Positions 22,563 through 35,069 of a stretch of 64,000 nt of DNA are shown here, piece after piece. Below the pieces are notes generated by a model. It was not told where the DNA came from. It saw only the letters and a program-made list of their open reading frames with translations, and ran no database searches. The stretch is from NCBI RefSeq assembly GCF_030272615.1, contig NC_081408.1:767657330-767721329 (forward strand), given 5' to 3'. Origin of the DNA: Cryptomeria japonica. Lineage: Eukaryota > Streptophyta > Pinopsida > Cupressales > Cupressaceae. How positions within the stretch are numbered: the stretch's first letter is position 1; each line of letters begins with the position of its first letter. A program made the translations under genes and the position numbers.

Positions 22563-24044
22563 TGTTGGCATATGTGCAGAGTTTGATGACATGATGATAT
22601 TGTATATTCTCATTGATGTCAATATGTTGAAGTATGAACCGGTATACTGAAGTAAGAAAACTAGCAAGAGAACCGGTATGATGATGTGAACCGGTATATG
22701 TGAAAAAGTGAACCAGTATGTTGGTTCAAGTGAAGCGGTATGTTGAAGTGTGAACCAGTATGATGGTATGAACCGGTATATGCAAAGTTTTGTATCGGGG
22801 TTTCATTTGATATGACTACCAGTTGGTAGTCTCAGCTTCAGGATTTCTGGTTGATGCATTTCAAGTCTGTGTAATTCGACCGACGATATTCTATGATGAG
22901 TTAGCATTAAAATGAAGATCAGATCATGTTGCCACATCAACCTTATGCACGTGAAGGATTTCCTTGAGGATCTTGCATGAAGAAGATTGATCCTATCTAC
23001 CTCGAGAATGTGCGAAGTCTCAGTAAATGGTGGAGAGTGCATGATGGGTTATTTGCTTCCAGAAGTGGCAAAGAACGAACGATGGAGAACGTCTTGAGAT
23101 TTGTTCAAGATTGTTTTATTGTATGCAATGTGTTTGAACGATCAAGATTGAACCGACTATATTGATAACCTAAATGTTTAGGGTTTAGGGTTTATGCTAC
23201 CGACCTATCTATTTCCTATAAGGTCGATGATGATTTACATTGTGAAGTTGTTGGCAAATGTTATGTGTGTATCTAAGTGAAGAGATACTTGATTCTTGTT
23301 AGACCGGTGCAGTGAGTTGAGATTTGCAGAGTGTGATTACAGATGTGAAGGAACTAAAGTGGATATGTCTTGGCATTGAGTGTTGTTATCAAATCAGTGT
23401 ATTACCTGTTGACTTCAAACCATTTCAGCGGTTCAAAAATCCCTTTACCGGGTGGCTTTAACAAGCTTTTTATAAATCCTTTAACAGGGTGACTCAAAAT
23501 CATTGAGTTCTCAAAATCCTCTGACAAGGTAACCTTTAACCGGGTATGTATTTAGCCATCCCTTAACCGGGTGATCCCTTGCAGGATCGGTTCCTAGCAG
23601 AACCTATTGTAAAGTCCTTAACCAGACTAGGCTCCTAACATAGTGGACTTCAGAAGAGTTCAAGAACAACTTGTGGGTATTCATCCCCACCGTGGTTTTT
23701 CCCAGTTGGGTTTCCATGTGAAAAATCAGTGTGTTATGTGTGATGTTTTTTCATGTGATGTCTTAGTGTTTTGTGTTAAGTGGTAAAGCATGTTGATCCA
23801 GTAGTCATTATATTTCTAATGTTGTATTACTTGTCTAAGTATATGGGTGAAGTGGAAATGAGATATTAGGTTGTGTGAAGATCTAAGTGTTACCGGTTTA
23901 TGTGTTTCACAGTCTTACTGTGTTTTACTGGTAGTGCCTTGATTTAGATCGGTGATGTTGTTTACCAGTTAGTGTAGTCTTTGCAGTCAAAGTGGTTTAA
24001 GGAAGTTTTTGTCTATACTGATTCACACCCCTCCCCCCCACTCG
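22563..24044 (+). mobile_element. Solo LTR of a SIRE/Maximus-like Copia element
   Basis: About 1.48 kb starting TGTTGGCATATGTGCAGAG. The first 240 bp contain about seven words of the GAACCGGTATG type. Toward the end are several CTTTAACCGGGT-like words, then CACCGTGGTTTTTCCCAG and GGGTTTCCATGT, a signature of the R-U5 part of SIRE-type Copia LTRs, and finally CTGATTCACACCCCTCC. No internal region or second LTR is present, so it is a solo LTR. Right end is approximate and no target duplication was verified. Confidence 0.7.
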
Positions 24045-24925
24045 TATTTTTTGAGTATATACGGGTAAGTGCACAAAGTTGGTGGTCAAAAAGGAGGTAT
24101 AAATGGACACTTTTTTTCTGAAATCGGGTGAACCTGAACTTGGAGGCAAAATTTGAAAATCATCCACTCAAGATATGAAGATAATCAAAGAACAAATATT
24201 GTAGTACTCTGAATCTGGTTTCCAAACTACTAAAAATTTTGAAAATTGGATAAGATTAAGGGGGTCAAATCCTTCGCGCACGAAAAACTGACCCTGATTT
24301 TTTCTGAAAAACATAACATAGTGTCTGATGTGCGCATCAAAAAAGTCATAGTTAGATTTAGTATTTTGACAAATCCTTTGGCAGAAAGATATTTAAGAGT
24401 GAGCACTAGAAGATGTGTATTTTTTGTAATTTTTTGTTGAGTATGTGTTTTTTATGATTTTTCCAATCGAGCACATCCTAAAAATTAGGTAAATGTTCAT
24501 GTGCGAAGCATAAGTTACACCAAACAATTCGAAAATACAATTTAAAAAAAAAAAAAAAAAATTGTAAATAATCAAGTGCACTACAATAATATTAAGTATA
24601 TCAAAATTTATTCAAAAAATGGTGCACCTATGTCTGTGAGAACTATGGAGACACTGATAAAAGAAATTCAATAATAATATGTTATTGTTGTTCAAATTGA
24701 AAAAAAATTATATGGTTAGAAAGCTCAGAAGATGGGTAAAAATATGGTGGCAATTTTGGAAATGCCCACTTGTTCAAGTGTAAACCTGATGATGACAAAG
24801 TCGATAAACCAAGTTGACAAAATAAAACACATAAAAAATGAGAGAAATGGAGGGAAATCAAACTTCCAAACTGTAGCTTTGTCATCTAGGCCTATTTCCA
24901 AGCCTAAACAGTCAAAAGCGCATAT
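24045..24925. other. Non-coding stretch, nothing recognised
   Basis: AT-rich, with an A18-like run at 24543. The frames at 24246, 24393, 24682 and 24732 are short, overlap on opposite strands and show no domain. Confidence 0.5.
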
Positions 24926-25048
24926 GGGTACTTATGGTTTAAAAAGCGCGTATGGGGTACTTATAGTGTAAGCAACACATACGTGCTTGTTTCCCTATAA
25001 ACAGCGCGTACACGCTAACTTTACTATAAATAGTGTGTACGTGCTACT
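24926..25048. repeat. GTAC/GCGC near-palindromic motif array, left cluster
   Basis: Five spaced words of about 20 bp with the shape AGYGCRTAYGNGGTACT or its shortened form, for example AGCGCATATGGGTACTTATG, AGCGCGTATGGGGTACTTA, ACACATACGTGCTTG, AGCGCGTACACGCTAAC and AGTGTGTACGTGCTACTG. Four related words sit at 27165-27335 on the other side of the C/T tract. Confidence 0.7.
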
Positions 25049-25265
25049 GTATAATATGATATTCTATATATAACATGTGTATATACATATAATATATGTA
25101 ATATATAATATGTGTATAATATGATATTGTATATATAATATGTTTATATACATATAATATATGTATATATATATAATATGTGTAATATGATATTGTATAT
25201 ATAATATGTTTATATACATATAATATATGTATATATATAATATATTAATCATATATATACACATG
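25049..25265. repeat. TATATAATATG tandem repeat
   Basis: A/T-only imperfect tandem array in which words such as ATATAATATGTGTATA and TATATACATATAATATATG recur at roughly 60-70 bp. Low-complexity expansion, no gene. Confidence 0.8.
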
Positions 25266-25304
25266 TAAGTGTATTGTCTCCCCCTCTCAAATGCATACAA
25301 GGTG

Positions 25305-25305
25305 C

Positions 25306-25337
<32 letters not shown>

Positions 25338-25380
25338 CCCATCCCTCTTTCTCTTCTTCTCTCCCTCCCTCCCTCCATAC
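25305..25380 (+). repeat. Short (CT)n tract
   Basis: A CT-dinucleotide run followed by CCCTCCCTCC and CATACCCCAT; the same CCATACCCC word recurs inside the large tract at 25.9-27.1 kb. Confidence 0.85.
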
Positions 25381-25924
25381 CCCATTGCAACTGTGTCTGC
25401 ACTTCTATAGAAGTAAATGAATTTATTTCTTGTATGCAACTTCCTCTTTGATTTTTATCATGTATGCTCTCTTAATAAAATTGACTGATGGATTTGTGTG
25501 TGTATATTGAATAGGAGGAATAGGGTTTGAAATTGAACCACGGGTGTATTACCATGACAAACAAGGAAACCTGTAGCAATATTCTTCTCGAATGTGTTTT
25601 TAATGAGCAGAGTAGATGTGGAAAATAGTGTCAACAAAGCAACATGATGAGTCAAAGTACCTGCAATATGTTTTTCAGAAGGAAACAACAGGTAGGAAGA
25701 GAAAGAGGGAGAGTAACACAAATGATGTCATGTAGAATGATAGTGGTGAGTATGCGAGAGTTCCCATGTTGTTACACAATGCCTGTCACCTAAAGAAATT
25801 AAAGTTTGTTGTATGCATGGCAGTGGTAGTATATGATGATCATCACTTGTTAAACAGCTTGGAACGGTACATTCCCATGAAAGAAATCAAGTATGTAATT
25901 CCTATAGTCACAATCGAGATCAGT

Positions 25925-27132
<1,208 letters not shown>

Positions 27133-27164
27133 CCTTTTCATTCACATCTTTTCTACTACCAATA

Positions 27165-27335
27165 GTGCGTATAAGGTACTAAAACTATTAGTTCACTGCC
27201 CTACCATTACTTTTTTAAGGAAAAGGAGCACGTACACGGTACTTATTACTCATAAGCACGTACGGGGTACTATTCCCATTATTCATTACCTCACGATAAC
27301 ATTTTTTAGGCTTAGTAGCGCGTACGCGCTACTTG
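27165..27335. repeat. GTAC/GCGC near-palindromic motif array, right cluster
   Basis: Four words of the same type as at 24926-25048: AGTGCGTATAAGGTACTA, AGCACGTACACGGTACTTA, AGCACGTACGGGGTACTA and, at 27314-27333, the perfect 20-bp palindrome AGTAGCGCGTACGCGCTACT. The array lies just upstream of the transposon-like gene at 27.34 kb. Confidence 0.75.
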
Positions 27336-27342
27336 TCAATCC

Positions 27343-28816
27343 AGAATGGGAAAAAAGAATATCGTTGGGCTTGTCAACATTTTATGGTCTAATAGTAGGT
27401 ACATAATACATACACATAGAGCTCGATGGTTAGATGAGAAATTCAAGTTATGTAAGGACACATTTCCTCTTGACACCATTGTCTCTATCGTTGATTTCGC
27501 TGAAAATTATACACTACAACCTCAAAATGAAATGCAATCCATGTATTATCACTCTACACAAGTTTCTATTTTTGTACACATAGCATTCATGCATGTAGAT
27601 GATAGCACAGAGGAGGATAGAAAGGTTGTAAGAGAGTATCACTTCTACATAAGTGATGATTGTACTAATTCATCGGAGTTTGTACAAGGATTCTTTAAAG
27701 TTTTCTATGATAGTTTAAGGTAAAGGAACATACGATACAACTAACACTTAATATGGTCAGAAAATTGCACCGCACAATTCAAGAATGCAAGGACATTTTA
27801 TTGGTTGACAAGGATGCATGTGACAAGCGGTGTACAACATTTTTTGAATTTCACTGAGGCTGGACATGGTAAGGCAGAGCATGTGTGAAAAGAGCCCTAG
27901 CTAGGGAAGAATTGAAGTACGAAGGTGGTGCTAAGTTGATAGATACAGAAACAATTGTGTGATGGTGTAAGCCTACGATGGGTCCAGGTAATCCAGGTGC
28001 GTCATTGGTTCGTAGATATTTTTGGTTGATCACTAAATCTAACATTGAAAACAATCTAGATTGTTGCACAGTTGCAGGATCGAGTGACATGCACTCATTT
28101 ATGAGTTCAAAATCAAGTTCACTGGTAATTTATACGAGACAGATGGTATGTTTTTTCTCTTCATGCATGTATTGTTTGTGGGAAGAATGTGAATCACAAG
28201 AGTGGGTTGACAAATGGTCTTGTAGACAGTTGGTTCCCATTGATTCATATCAAATTCCCAAAGCACTACAATTGAGCCAGATGGAAACATCAGTGGATTT
28301 TGACCATGTATCCGACCTAGTGGATTCAGGTGATTTTTTCAGTTAATTTTTTTGCAAGTATTCTTTTTGGTTCATTTTGTTGTACATCATACTTTATTTT
28401 GGGTATTAATTAACACTTTATAAAATGTAGGTCATGTGTATGCAGTTGTTGCAGAAGAGAACAATGAAGAAGGAACAAATTACTATTTGTGTCGTTGTGT
28501 TGAGCCTAAAAGAAAATTGACAACCACAATCATTGATAGAGAGGGTATTGAGTACCCAATAGGGTCTGTTGTCCTGACAGGAACATGGCTTCGAAGATAC
28601 CCTATCAAGAATTCTGATGTTTGGTTGTTCGAGGACTTTGAAACACACAAACATATTCTTCATTTATCTAACCTTGTTGTTGCAACAAATATTCATTTGA
28701 TGAAGTATTGCGGTAGACCTCATAACAAGATTTTATGGAAAGTTTGTGAATCTGACCACGAGGCAATACTTGACACAATAATAGTTAGAGCCAATCTTGA
28801 AGGCTCACTTGATTGA
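27343..28816 (+). pseudogene. Decayed DNA-transposon-like gene (DFAENY / W-S-x-N-C-x-x-Q-F-K family)
   Basis: Successive frames give one protein order: I-V-D-F-A-E-N-Y-T-L with Q-N-E-M-Q-S (27490-27545), Y-I-S-D-D (27655), then in another frame I-W-S-E-N-C-T-A-Q-F-K-N-A-R-T-F (27755-27800), F-T-E-A-G-H-G-K-A-E (27850-27875) and C-V-K-R-A-L-A-R-E-E-L (27885). A GT-AG intron at about 28330-28429 joins V-D-S-G to H-V-Y-A-V-V-A-E, and the last exon ends GSLD-stop at 28816. The D-F-A-E-N-Y, SDxCAxQFK and GHGKG...DG...VKR arrangement is shared by repetitive, transposon-associated proteins in plants and animals whose superfamily I cannot name with certainty. One frameshift near 27720 and a small deletion after GHGKAEH break it. 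Confidence 0.65.
28436..28816 (+). CDS. Last exon of the transposon-like gene
   Basis: Open for 126 codons after a TGTAG|GTC acceptor at about 28429. Residues include a C-R-C-V-E-P-K run, a hydrophobic I-G-S-V-V-L-T-G-T-W stretch and Y-C-G-R-P. This C-terminal part is intact even though upstream exons are broken. It has no obvious catalytic motif; by family comparison it follows the GHGKG domain. Treat it as part of a pseudogene. Confidence 0.5.
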   Translation: MYAVVAEENNEEGTNYYLCRCVEPKRKLTTTIIDREGIEYPIGSVVLTGTWLRRYPIKNSDVWLFEDFETHKHILHLSNLVVATNIHLMKYCGRPHNKILWKVCESDHEAILDTIIVRANLEGSLD

Positions 28817-28899
28817 TTCTATGGTTCAGAGTAGAATGATTTTGAGAATTTTGTATAAATCATCGACGAATTGTTCTATATTCATTTTTTGTATATATA

Positions 28900-29215
28900 A
28901 ATGCCCATGAGCTGATTTTTACATGTTTAGGGGCATAATTTTGTATGTTTAAATGGCAATGAGCTGATTTGTACATATGTACATGCCAAATTTTATACAT
29001 TAAAATGGCGATGAGCTGAATCGCACATATTATAATGCCAAATTTTGTATAAAAGCCCATGAGATGATTTGTATATTAAAATGGCGATGAGTTGAATCGC
29101 ACATATTGTAATGCCAAATTTTGTATAAAAGCCCATGAGATGACTTGTAAGACATTTTTTTGTATAATCAAATAGCCAAGAGCTGATTTGACCATATTTA
29201 GAGGCAACTTTTTTA
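28900..29215. repeat. Tandem repeat, unit about 50 bp (GATGAGCTGATTTG)
   Basis: Six to seven imperfect units containing ATGAGCTGA(TTT/ATC)G, ACATATT and TGCCAAATTTTGTATA. Two 76-bp super-units (29009-29084, 29085-29160) are nearly identical. It lies directly downstream of the transposon-like gene and may be its 3' subterminal region. Confidence 0.8.
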
Positions 29216-29439
29216 ATAATATGTGACTATTTTGTGTGTCAATGTTTTGTGACTATGTTTTGAGTATATGTGATGTGTCCCTTGTCAATCATGAGCATTC
29301 TTGATTCTTGTATAATCATGGAGAATTATTTGAGTCATTATCAGGTCATAGGGTTCATAGATTGAGACTAGATACAATTTGAGCAAAAATTGTCATTGTT
29401 GTCAAAAAAATTGTCAAAAAAGTTGTCAAGCAACTTCTA

Positions 29440-31005
29440 CATTGCGTCGGTAGGGTATGACACTTGACGTTCCGGTGCTTTGGGATGCATGACAAGGGCA
29501 TGCCTATCATAAATTTGCCCACCTGGACGTGCTCGTGACGTCGGTTTGTGCACATGACAAACCGAATCAATTATAGCCAATCTTGCAACTTTGCATTGCA
29601 TGCAACTGAGGACTTTTGCAGCAGGCGAAAAAATGCTACCAGTTGAAAATGGCTTCGATTCGTCAAAAACAAAGAGAGGACATTATAGAGGAGCCTCATG
29701 TGACCCCACAAGTTTAAACGGATCGACCATATGTGTCCTAGATTGGAAGAAATAGTCCGTCAAATTTTGACAATTTTTTGGACTCGGGGCACTTGAGAGA
29801 TCGCACCGGTACGGTATGACACTCGACGTTCCGATGCTTTGGGATGCACGACAAGGGCATGCCTAGCATAAAGCTGCCCACCCGAACGTGCTCACGATGT
29901 CATTTTATGCACATGATGAACCGAATCAATTCTAGCCAATCTTGCAACTTTGCATTTCATGCAACGAAAAGTTTTTGGAGCAGGCGAAAAAAATACTACC
30001 AATTGAAAATGGCTCCAAGTCATCAAAAACTGAGAGAGGACATTGTAGAGGAGCCTCACGTGACCCCACGGGATCAAATGGATTGACCATATGTGTCCTG
30101 GATTTGAAGAAACAGTCCGTCAAATTTTGACAATTTTTTGGACTCAGGGCACTTTAGAGATCGCACCGGTACGGTATGACTCTCGGCGTTCTAACATTTT
30201 GGGATGCACAACAGGGGCATACCTAGCATAAACCTGCCCACCCGAATGTGCTCGCGATGTCGGTTTGTGCACACGACGAACCGAATCAATTCTAGACAAT
30301 CTTGCAACTTTGCATTCCATGCAACTAATGGTTTTTTTAGTAGGCAAAAAAATGCTACCAATTGAAAATGGCTCTGAGTCATCAAAAATGGAGAGAGGAC
30401 ATTGTAGAGGAGTCTCACACGACCCCATGGGTTCAAATGGATTGACCATATGTGTCCTGGATTGGAAGAAATAGTCCGTCAAAATTTGACAATTTTTTGG
30501 ACTCGGGGCACTTGAGAGATCGCATCGGTACGGTATAACTCTCGACGTTCTAACGCTTTGGGATCTATGACAGGGGCATGCCTAGCGTAAACCTGTCCAC
30601 CCAGATGTGCTCGTGATGTCGGTTTGTGCACACGACGAACCGAATCAATTCTATCAAATCTTGCAACTTTGCATTGCATGCAACTGACAGTTTTTGGAGG
30701 AGGCGAAAAAATGCTACCAATTGAAAATGGCTCTAAATCATAAAAAACTGAGAGAGGACATTGTAGAGGAGCCTCACGCGACCCCACGAGACCAAACGGA
30801 TCGACCATATGTGTTCTGGATTTGAAGAAACAATATGTCAATTTTTGACATTTTTTTGGACTCAGGGCACTTGGGAGATCGCATTGGTACGGTATGACTC
30901 TCGACATTCCGGTGCTTTGGGATGCATGATAGGGGCATGCCTAGCGTAAACCTGCCCACTTGGATGCGCTCGTGATGTCGGTTTGTGCAAACGACGAACA
31001 AAATT
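29440..31005. repeat. Satellite array, unit 359-360 bp, about 4.3 copies
   Basis: The word GTATGAC followed by CGACGTTC starts units at 29455, 29814, 30174, 30533 and 30892, a spacing of 359, 360, 359 and 359 bp. Each unit holds GGGATGCA, GCATGCCTAGC, CTGCCCACC, CGATGTCGGTTTGTGCA, GAACCGAATCAATTCTA, CTTGCAACTTTGCAT, AGAGGACATTGTAGAGGAG, GGATTGACCATATG and TTTTGGACTC. The last unit breaks off near 31005. Short overlapping frames across it are not genes. The first unit diverges at its left end. Confidence 0.93.
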
Positions 31006-31064
31006 TGACCATTGCAAATGTGAGGGTGCTCTCGCACCAAACACATTGTTGTTTATATTCATAT

Positions 31065-31312
31065 TGTCGATTTTTGTTGTTTATATTCATATTGTTGATT
31101 ACATATGCAAATATTCATTTAAATTTACAAAAGGGCAGTCACCAAATATAGAGAAGACAAAATAATGAACTGAATACAAGGAGTTTTGTAGGGTTAATTG
31201 AACATTTTAGAAATTTTATCAAATCATATTCCACGATTGCAATGTTTTATATCATATATTTTTGTTGTTTATATTCATATTGTTGATTACATATATAAAT
31301 ATTTATTTATAA
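31065..31312. repeat. Direct repeat before the Copia element
   Basis: TGTTGTTTATATTCATATTG and the following GATTACATATRYAAATATT occur at 31074-31130 and again at 31263-31310. The second copy abuts the truncated left LTR of the Copia element, so the deletion that removed the start of that LTR ended here. Confidence 0.7.
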
Positions 31313-31592
31313 AAGGACATTCCGTGGGTGATCCACCTCATGTGGACTATTATATTGTTTCTCCTACCTACCCACACCTATTTCCTACCTACCCTTGTTT
31401 CTTATTGAGCCACATGTCATGTTTGTGTGCTCACATATCCCTAGCCTTGCCTATATAAGCAGGCTTATCTACATTGTATGTAATTGAACAATTGATCATT
31501 TATCTATTGATGAGAATACAATTTATTCTTATCCTATATTTTGTCTCTCTATTGTACTTTTCATTGAGCTATTGATCTTAGAAAAATCTCAC
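31313..31592 (+). repeat. Truncated left LTR of the Copia element
   Basis: Matches 35494-35772. It begins at ACATTC and keeps the TATA box (TATATAAG, 31452-31459), a polyadenylation-like region and the end TCTCAC. The first 173 bp of the LTR, including TGTTGGTGTAAAT, are missing. Confidence 0.9.
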
Positions 31593-31606
31593 TTGGTATC
31601 AGAGCC
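31593..31606 (+). other. Primer-binding site, Copia element
   Basis: TTGGTATCAGAGCC directly follows the LTR. This is the standard plant retrotransposon PBS for initiator methionine tRNA. Confidence 0.9.
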
Positions 31607-32835
31607 ATTGGGGCTTCATTGATTGGTTTCTGGAGACATCGTGGAAGGCTTCTATTTTCGGATCTGAGGGACTGCATTTTTTGGAGGCATCTTAGAGCAT
31701 TTTCGACCTCACCATTGCATCCGGGAGGCCATTTCCATAAAAATCGAGTATAAATTCGACCTGTTTTGGCGAAAATCGATTTTTGGGTGTGAAGGAAATT
31801 TTCTGCTCAATTTGGGCAATACAGTACGGAATTTTTGGATTTTTTTTCAAAAAAAAAAATTCTGAAAATTATTTTCCAATTTGAAATTTTTTTTTAAAAA
31901 AATTAAAAAATAAAAATTTGGAAATTATTTTTGGGATCCGTACCTTCTGCCCAGTCAGCAGCGCACAGTCAATGCCACATCAGCAGTCCAATTGGCTGCC
32001 AAATCACCCTGCCACATCAGCAGCACCACGTCAGCAGTCCAGTTGGCTGCCAAATCACCTTGCCATGTCAGCAACCTAGTTGGCTACCACATCACCTACC
32101 AAATTACTTGCACAGTCAGCACCACGTCAGTGCCCAATCAGCCGTGAAGTTTGGGCGATGGTCATACGGCTGTCAAATTTAACCACGCAGTCTGCTGACA
32201 TCATCATTTTTTCAAAAATTTTGCAGGCCCCTCTCATTGAGCTTTTTTATTTTGTAGTTCAACTTCAAATGGCCATATCTTGCTCATTTTTGCTCCTTTT
32301 TTGGTGAATTTTTTTTTGAAATGGGCTAGAATTTTGTGTACTTTCATGTGGTGGAATTATTTTCTAATTTTGATGGATAGTTTTTTTAGAATTCTCAATT
32401 TTTGGTGACTGTACCTGTCTAATCCTCGTTTCTGCAACTTCTAGGTCTCCATTCGGGCTCATACGAACTCCTTTTCAGGTGCCTTTTTTTTTCTTAAAGT
32501 GCATTATTTTTCTCTACTCTCAAAATATGCTATCATTTTGCAGCGATTGTGGGTAGAAATTGTATTTTCATCATATGGTCTTATTTGGCCAATTTGGCAT
32601 TTGTATTGCATAGTTCTATCTTTCTGATATTTTGCTTTGAAGTTCTCAGCCTATTGGGGCAGTTGTAAAACAAAATCAGAATTCCACCTTGCCATTGTTT
32701 GCAAGTGGCCTATTGTACACGCACTACATATAAAGTGTCAAAATCATCATTTTTTGGGGGGGTACTTTGATTGAGTGAATTTGGGGGGGTGTCTCTTATG
32801 CTTTTTTGCTCTTGTGTTCCTTCCTTTTTGCTGCT
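31607..32835. other. Copia leader, no gene
   Basis: Untranslated leader between PBS and gag. It contains poly(A/T) runs at 31845-31915 and three copies of the words GCCACATCAGCAG/TTGGCTGCCAAATCAC at 31965-32100, which create spurious short frames. Confidence 0.7.
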
Positions 32836-33824
32836 ATGGGTTCTTCTAAGTTTCCTCTCTTAACTCCTCATAATTATGCTACTTGGAAAATTGATGCATG
32901 GAGTAAACTTATGGAAAAGGACTAACTCATTACATTGATGGAACTATTGTTTCTCCTGTTGATCCAATTGGTCACTTGGATTGGCTCACTAAAAATATCA
33001 TGGCAATTGGTACCTTAAGAAAGTATGTATCAAAGGATCTCATTTTTCATATTGAGAAGTGCACTCTAATCAAGGATGCTTGGCAAAAGTTTCAAGACTT
33101 ATATGGTCAAGTTGTTGAGATTAGGGGATATCAAATTGATAGTGATCTCACCATGTTGGATCCCAAGAAATTTGATACTATACAAGATTATGTCACTAAG
33201 GCAAATGAGTTGAGGGCACATCTCAAAGATTGTGGCATTGATAAGAAGGATACGCAATTGATATTCAACTTGATAGGCAAGCTTCCATGAGAATATGCAA
33301 CATTTGTTTCTAGTTTCCAAACCCATAGGATGACAATGGGTTCAAGCTACACAATGCCTACATTTGATGCTTTCAATGAAATGTTGATGATGGAACAAAC
33401 TAAGTTGATAAGCATGGGCATTCTTAAGGCTTCTAAGTCTAAAGCATTAGTGGTAAATCAAGGGAACAAAGGAAATCAAGGAAAGGACAACTCAAACAAG
33501 AAGAAATGGCAATCAAAGCCTAAGGACAAAGCACCATCTTCTCTACAACAAGGAGATTCATCCTCTTCCAAGAGGGATAACTCACCAAAGAGGGAGAGAC
33601 CTACTTGTGCCTATTGTAAAAAGTTTGGTCATGAGGAGCGTCGTTGCCATTCTAAGAAGATTGATGAGCTCACACATATCATCAAAAAGCATAGCATTGA
33701 TTTGCCTAATGTCTACAAGAAGGATGATTCATCAACTTCCACTTCCTCACATTCAAAAGGAAAAGGGCAAGCATTCATGGCTTCTACAAGTGGGAAGACT
33801 CACTCTTTTGGGACAAGAAAATGA
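32836..33824 (+). pseudogene. Copia gag with zinc knuckle, broken
   Basis: Starts at ATG 32836 with MGSSKFPLLTPHNYATWK, the typical opening of plant Copia gag (UBN2 domain). A stop follows near 32921 after a one-base loss. The frame continues 32976-33290 (gag helices, with D-A-W-Q-K-F-Q-D-L-Y) and, after another stop, 33330-33824. That last part carries a lysine-rich linker and the zinc knuckle CAYCKKFGHEERRC (C-x2-C-x4-H-x4-C) at about 33606-33647, which binds the RNA. Gag would assemble cytoplasmic virus-like particles. Confidence 0.88.
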
Positions 33825-35069
33825 AAAGTTCTATGTGCTACTATCAGTCATGATTCAGAGAGATGGCTTCTAGATTCAGGGGCTTCTCATCATATGGCAT
33901 CTTCGCAGTCTATGTTCTCTACATTTGAACCTTGCACCTTACCGCAGATTTTGATGGGCAATCATACATACATGGATATGATTCGGAAAGGATCTATTGG
34001 CATTGGGGATAACTCCTTCAATGATATGTTGTGTGTACCCCACTTGACAAACAATCTCCTTTCTATCTATCAAATCACACATGGCGCAACTAAGAGAGTT
34101 GTGGAGTTCACACTTGAGTCAGTTTTCATTAGAGACTTGGAGACTATAGCTATCATTGTGACTAGGGTGGTTGATCATGCATCTCGGTTATACTCTTTTT
34201 CAGATTTTGTTGATGATGATGATTTCACATTTCATGATTCTACACATGATGATCACACTTCTTGTGACGGTTCAGTTTTTGAGGAGAACTTTGGACACTT
34301 GAACATGGGGATTCTCACATGTGACCCCATTCTCGAGCCTTGTATTTCAACTCCTCATATTGATATCACATCACCTATTGCACCTGATGATGTAGATAGT
34401 GCGACAGTTTTGCCTTCATGTGATTCAGTGCAACAGGATATTCATTGTCTTCCAGCTTCATATTCATGGGATGGTTACTTAACAGACATTGCAGGTTTGT
34501 TTATTGAATCCTACATTGCAGATTTGGGAGACATCATTGATGACATTCATCTTCTCTTTGATGAAGGTGATCCTTCTTCGATTGTTGCGATAGAACACTA
34601 TGACCCTCTTGTTCATTCTCTACATGATCATTCTTTCGAGGTTGACATGATTGTGGATACTTATGTACAACAGTTGGAGGTCTCTTTATTTTTTGAGGAG
34701 ACATGTGAGTCTTTGGGACATGTTCTACATTCATCTCCACTAGATCTTGGAGTGCCTTTTTTAGCAGTGTGGCGCAGTTCACCACCTTTGGAGGGGGTAT
34801 CTTTCAGCATCGACATGGGGACACTTGAACAGTTTTCAGAGATTCCTTTCATCATGAGTTTTCTTCATACATCTTCCCTTCATGATTGGGGAGACTTCAT
34901 GGATACACCTTTGGTTTTGTTTCTTCCTAAGGGGAGGAATGTTGTTCATCGTTCATGGAGCAGTTTCTTCATGCATCGAGCTTCTATCATTGGTGCAAAA
35001 TCCACATTAAGGGGGGGCTTCCTAGCTTCTCTTCTTCTCTCATATGGGGGGGATTTTTTCCTCACATAG
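33825..35069 (+). CDS. Copia protease fused to a 250-codon acidic tail
   Basis: The retropepsin active site reads W-L-L-D-S-G-A-S-H-H-M-A at about 33870. The frame is open from 33894 to 35069 (391 codons). It continues through M-L-C-V-P-H-L-T-N-N-L-L-S-I and S-R-L-Y-S-F, as in Copia between protease and integrase, and ends the homology near F-G-H-L-N-M-G. From there about 250 residues are rich in D, E, S and H, with D-D-D-D-F and many I-D-D/L-D-D runs, and have no HHCC finger, DDE core or YVDD box. The tail has stayed open although gag is broken. Its role is unknown; no known domain was recognised. Confidence 0.7.
   Translation, partial: KVLCATISHDSERWLLDSGASHHMASSQSMFSTFEPCTLPQILMGNHTYMDMIRKGSIGIGDNSFNDMLCVPHLTNNLLSIYQITHGATKRVVEFTLESVFIRDLETIAIIVTRVVDHASRLYSFSDFVDDDDFTFHDSTHDDHTSCDGSVFEENFGHLNMGILTCDPILEPCISTPHIDITSPIAPDDVDSATVLPSCDSVQQDIHCLPASYSWDGYLTDIAGLFIESYIADLGDIIDDIHLLFDEGDPSSIVAIEHYDPLVHSLHDHSFEVDMIVDTYVQQLEVSLFFEETCESLGHVLHSSPLDLGVPFLAVWRSSPPLEGVSFSIDMGTLEQFSEIPFIMSFLHTSSLHDWGDFMDTPLVLFLPKGRNVVHRSWSSFFMHRASIIGAKSTLRGGFLASLLLSYGGDFFLT

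Noticed and set aside
22803-23165. Small genes at 22.8-23.2 kb
   Set aside because: They fall inside a solo LTR and overlap on opposite strands.
29844-31165. Many 60-142 codon frames on both strands
   Set aside because: They recur with the 359-bp satellite period and have no domain.
33894-35069. Reading the 391-codon Copia frame as integrase
   Set aside because: No HHCC finger, no DDE residues and no GKGY-like motif; only the protease-linker part matches Copia.
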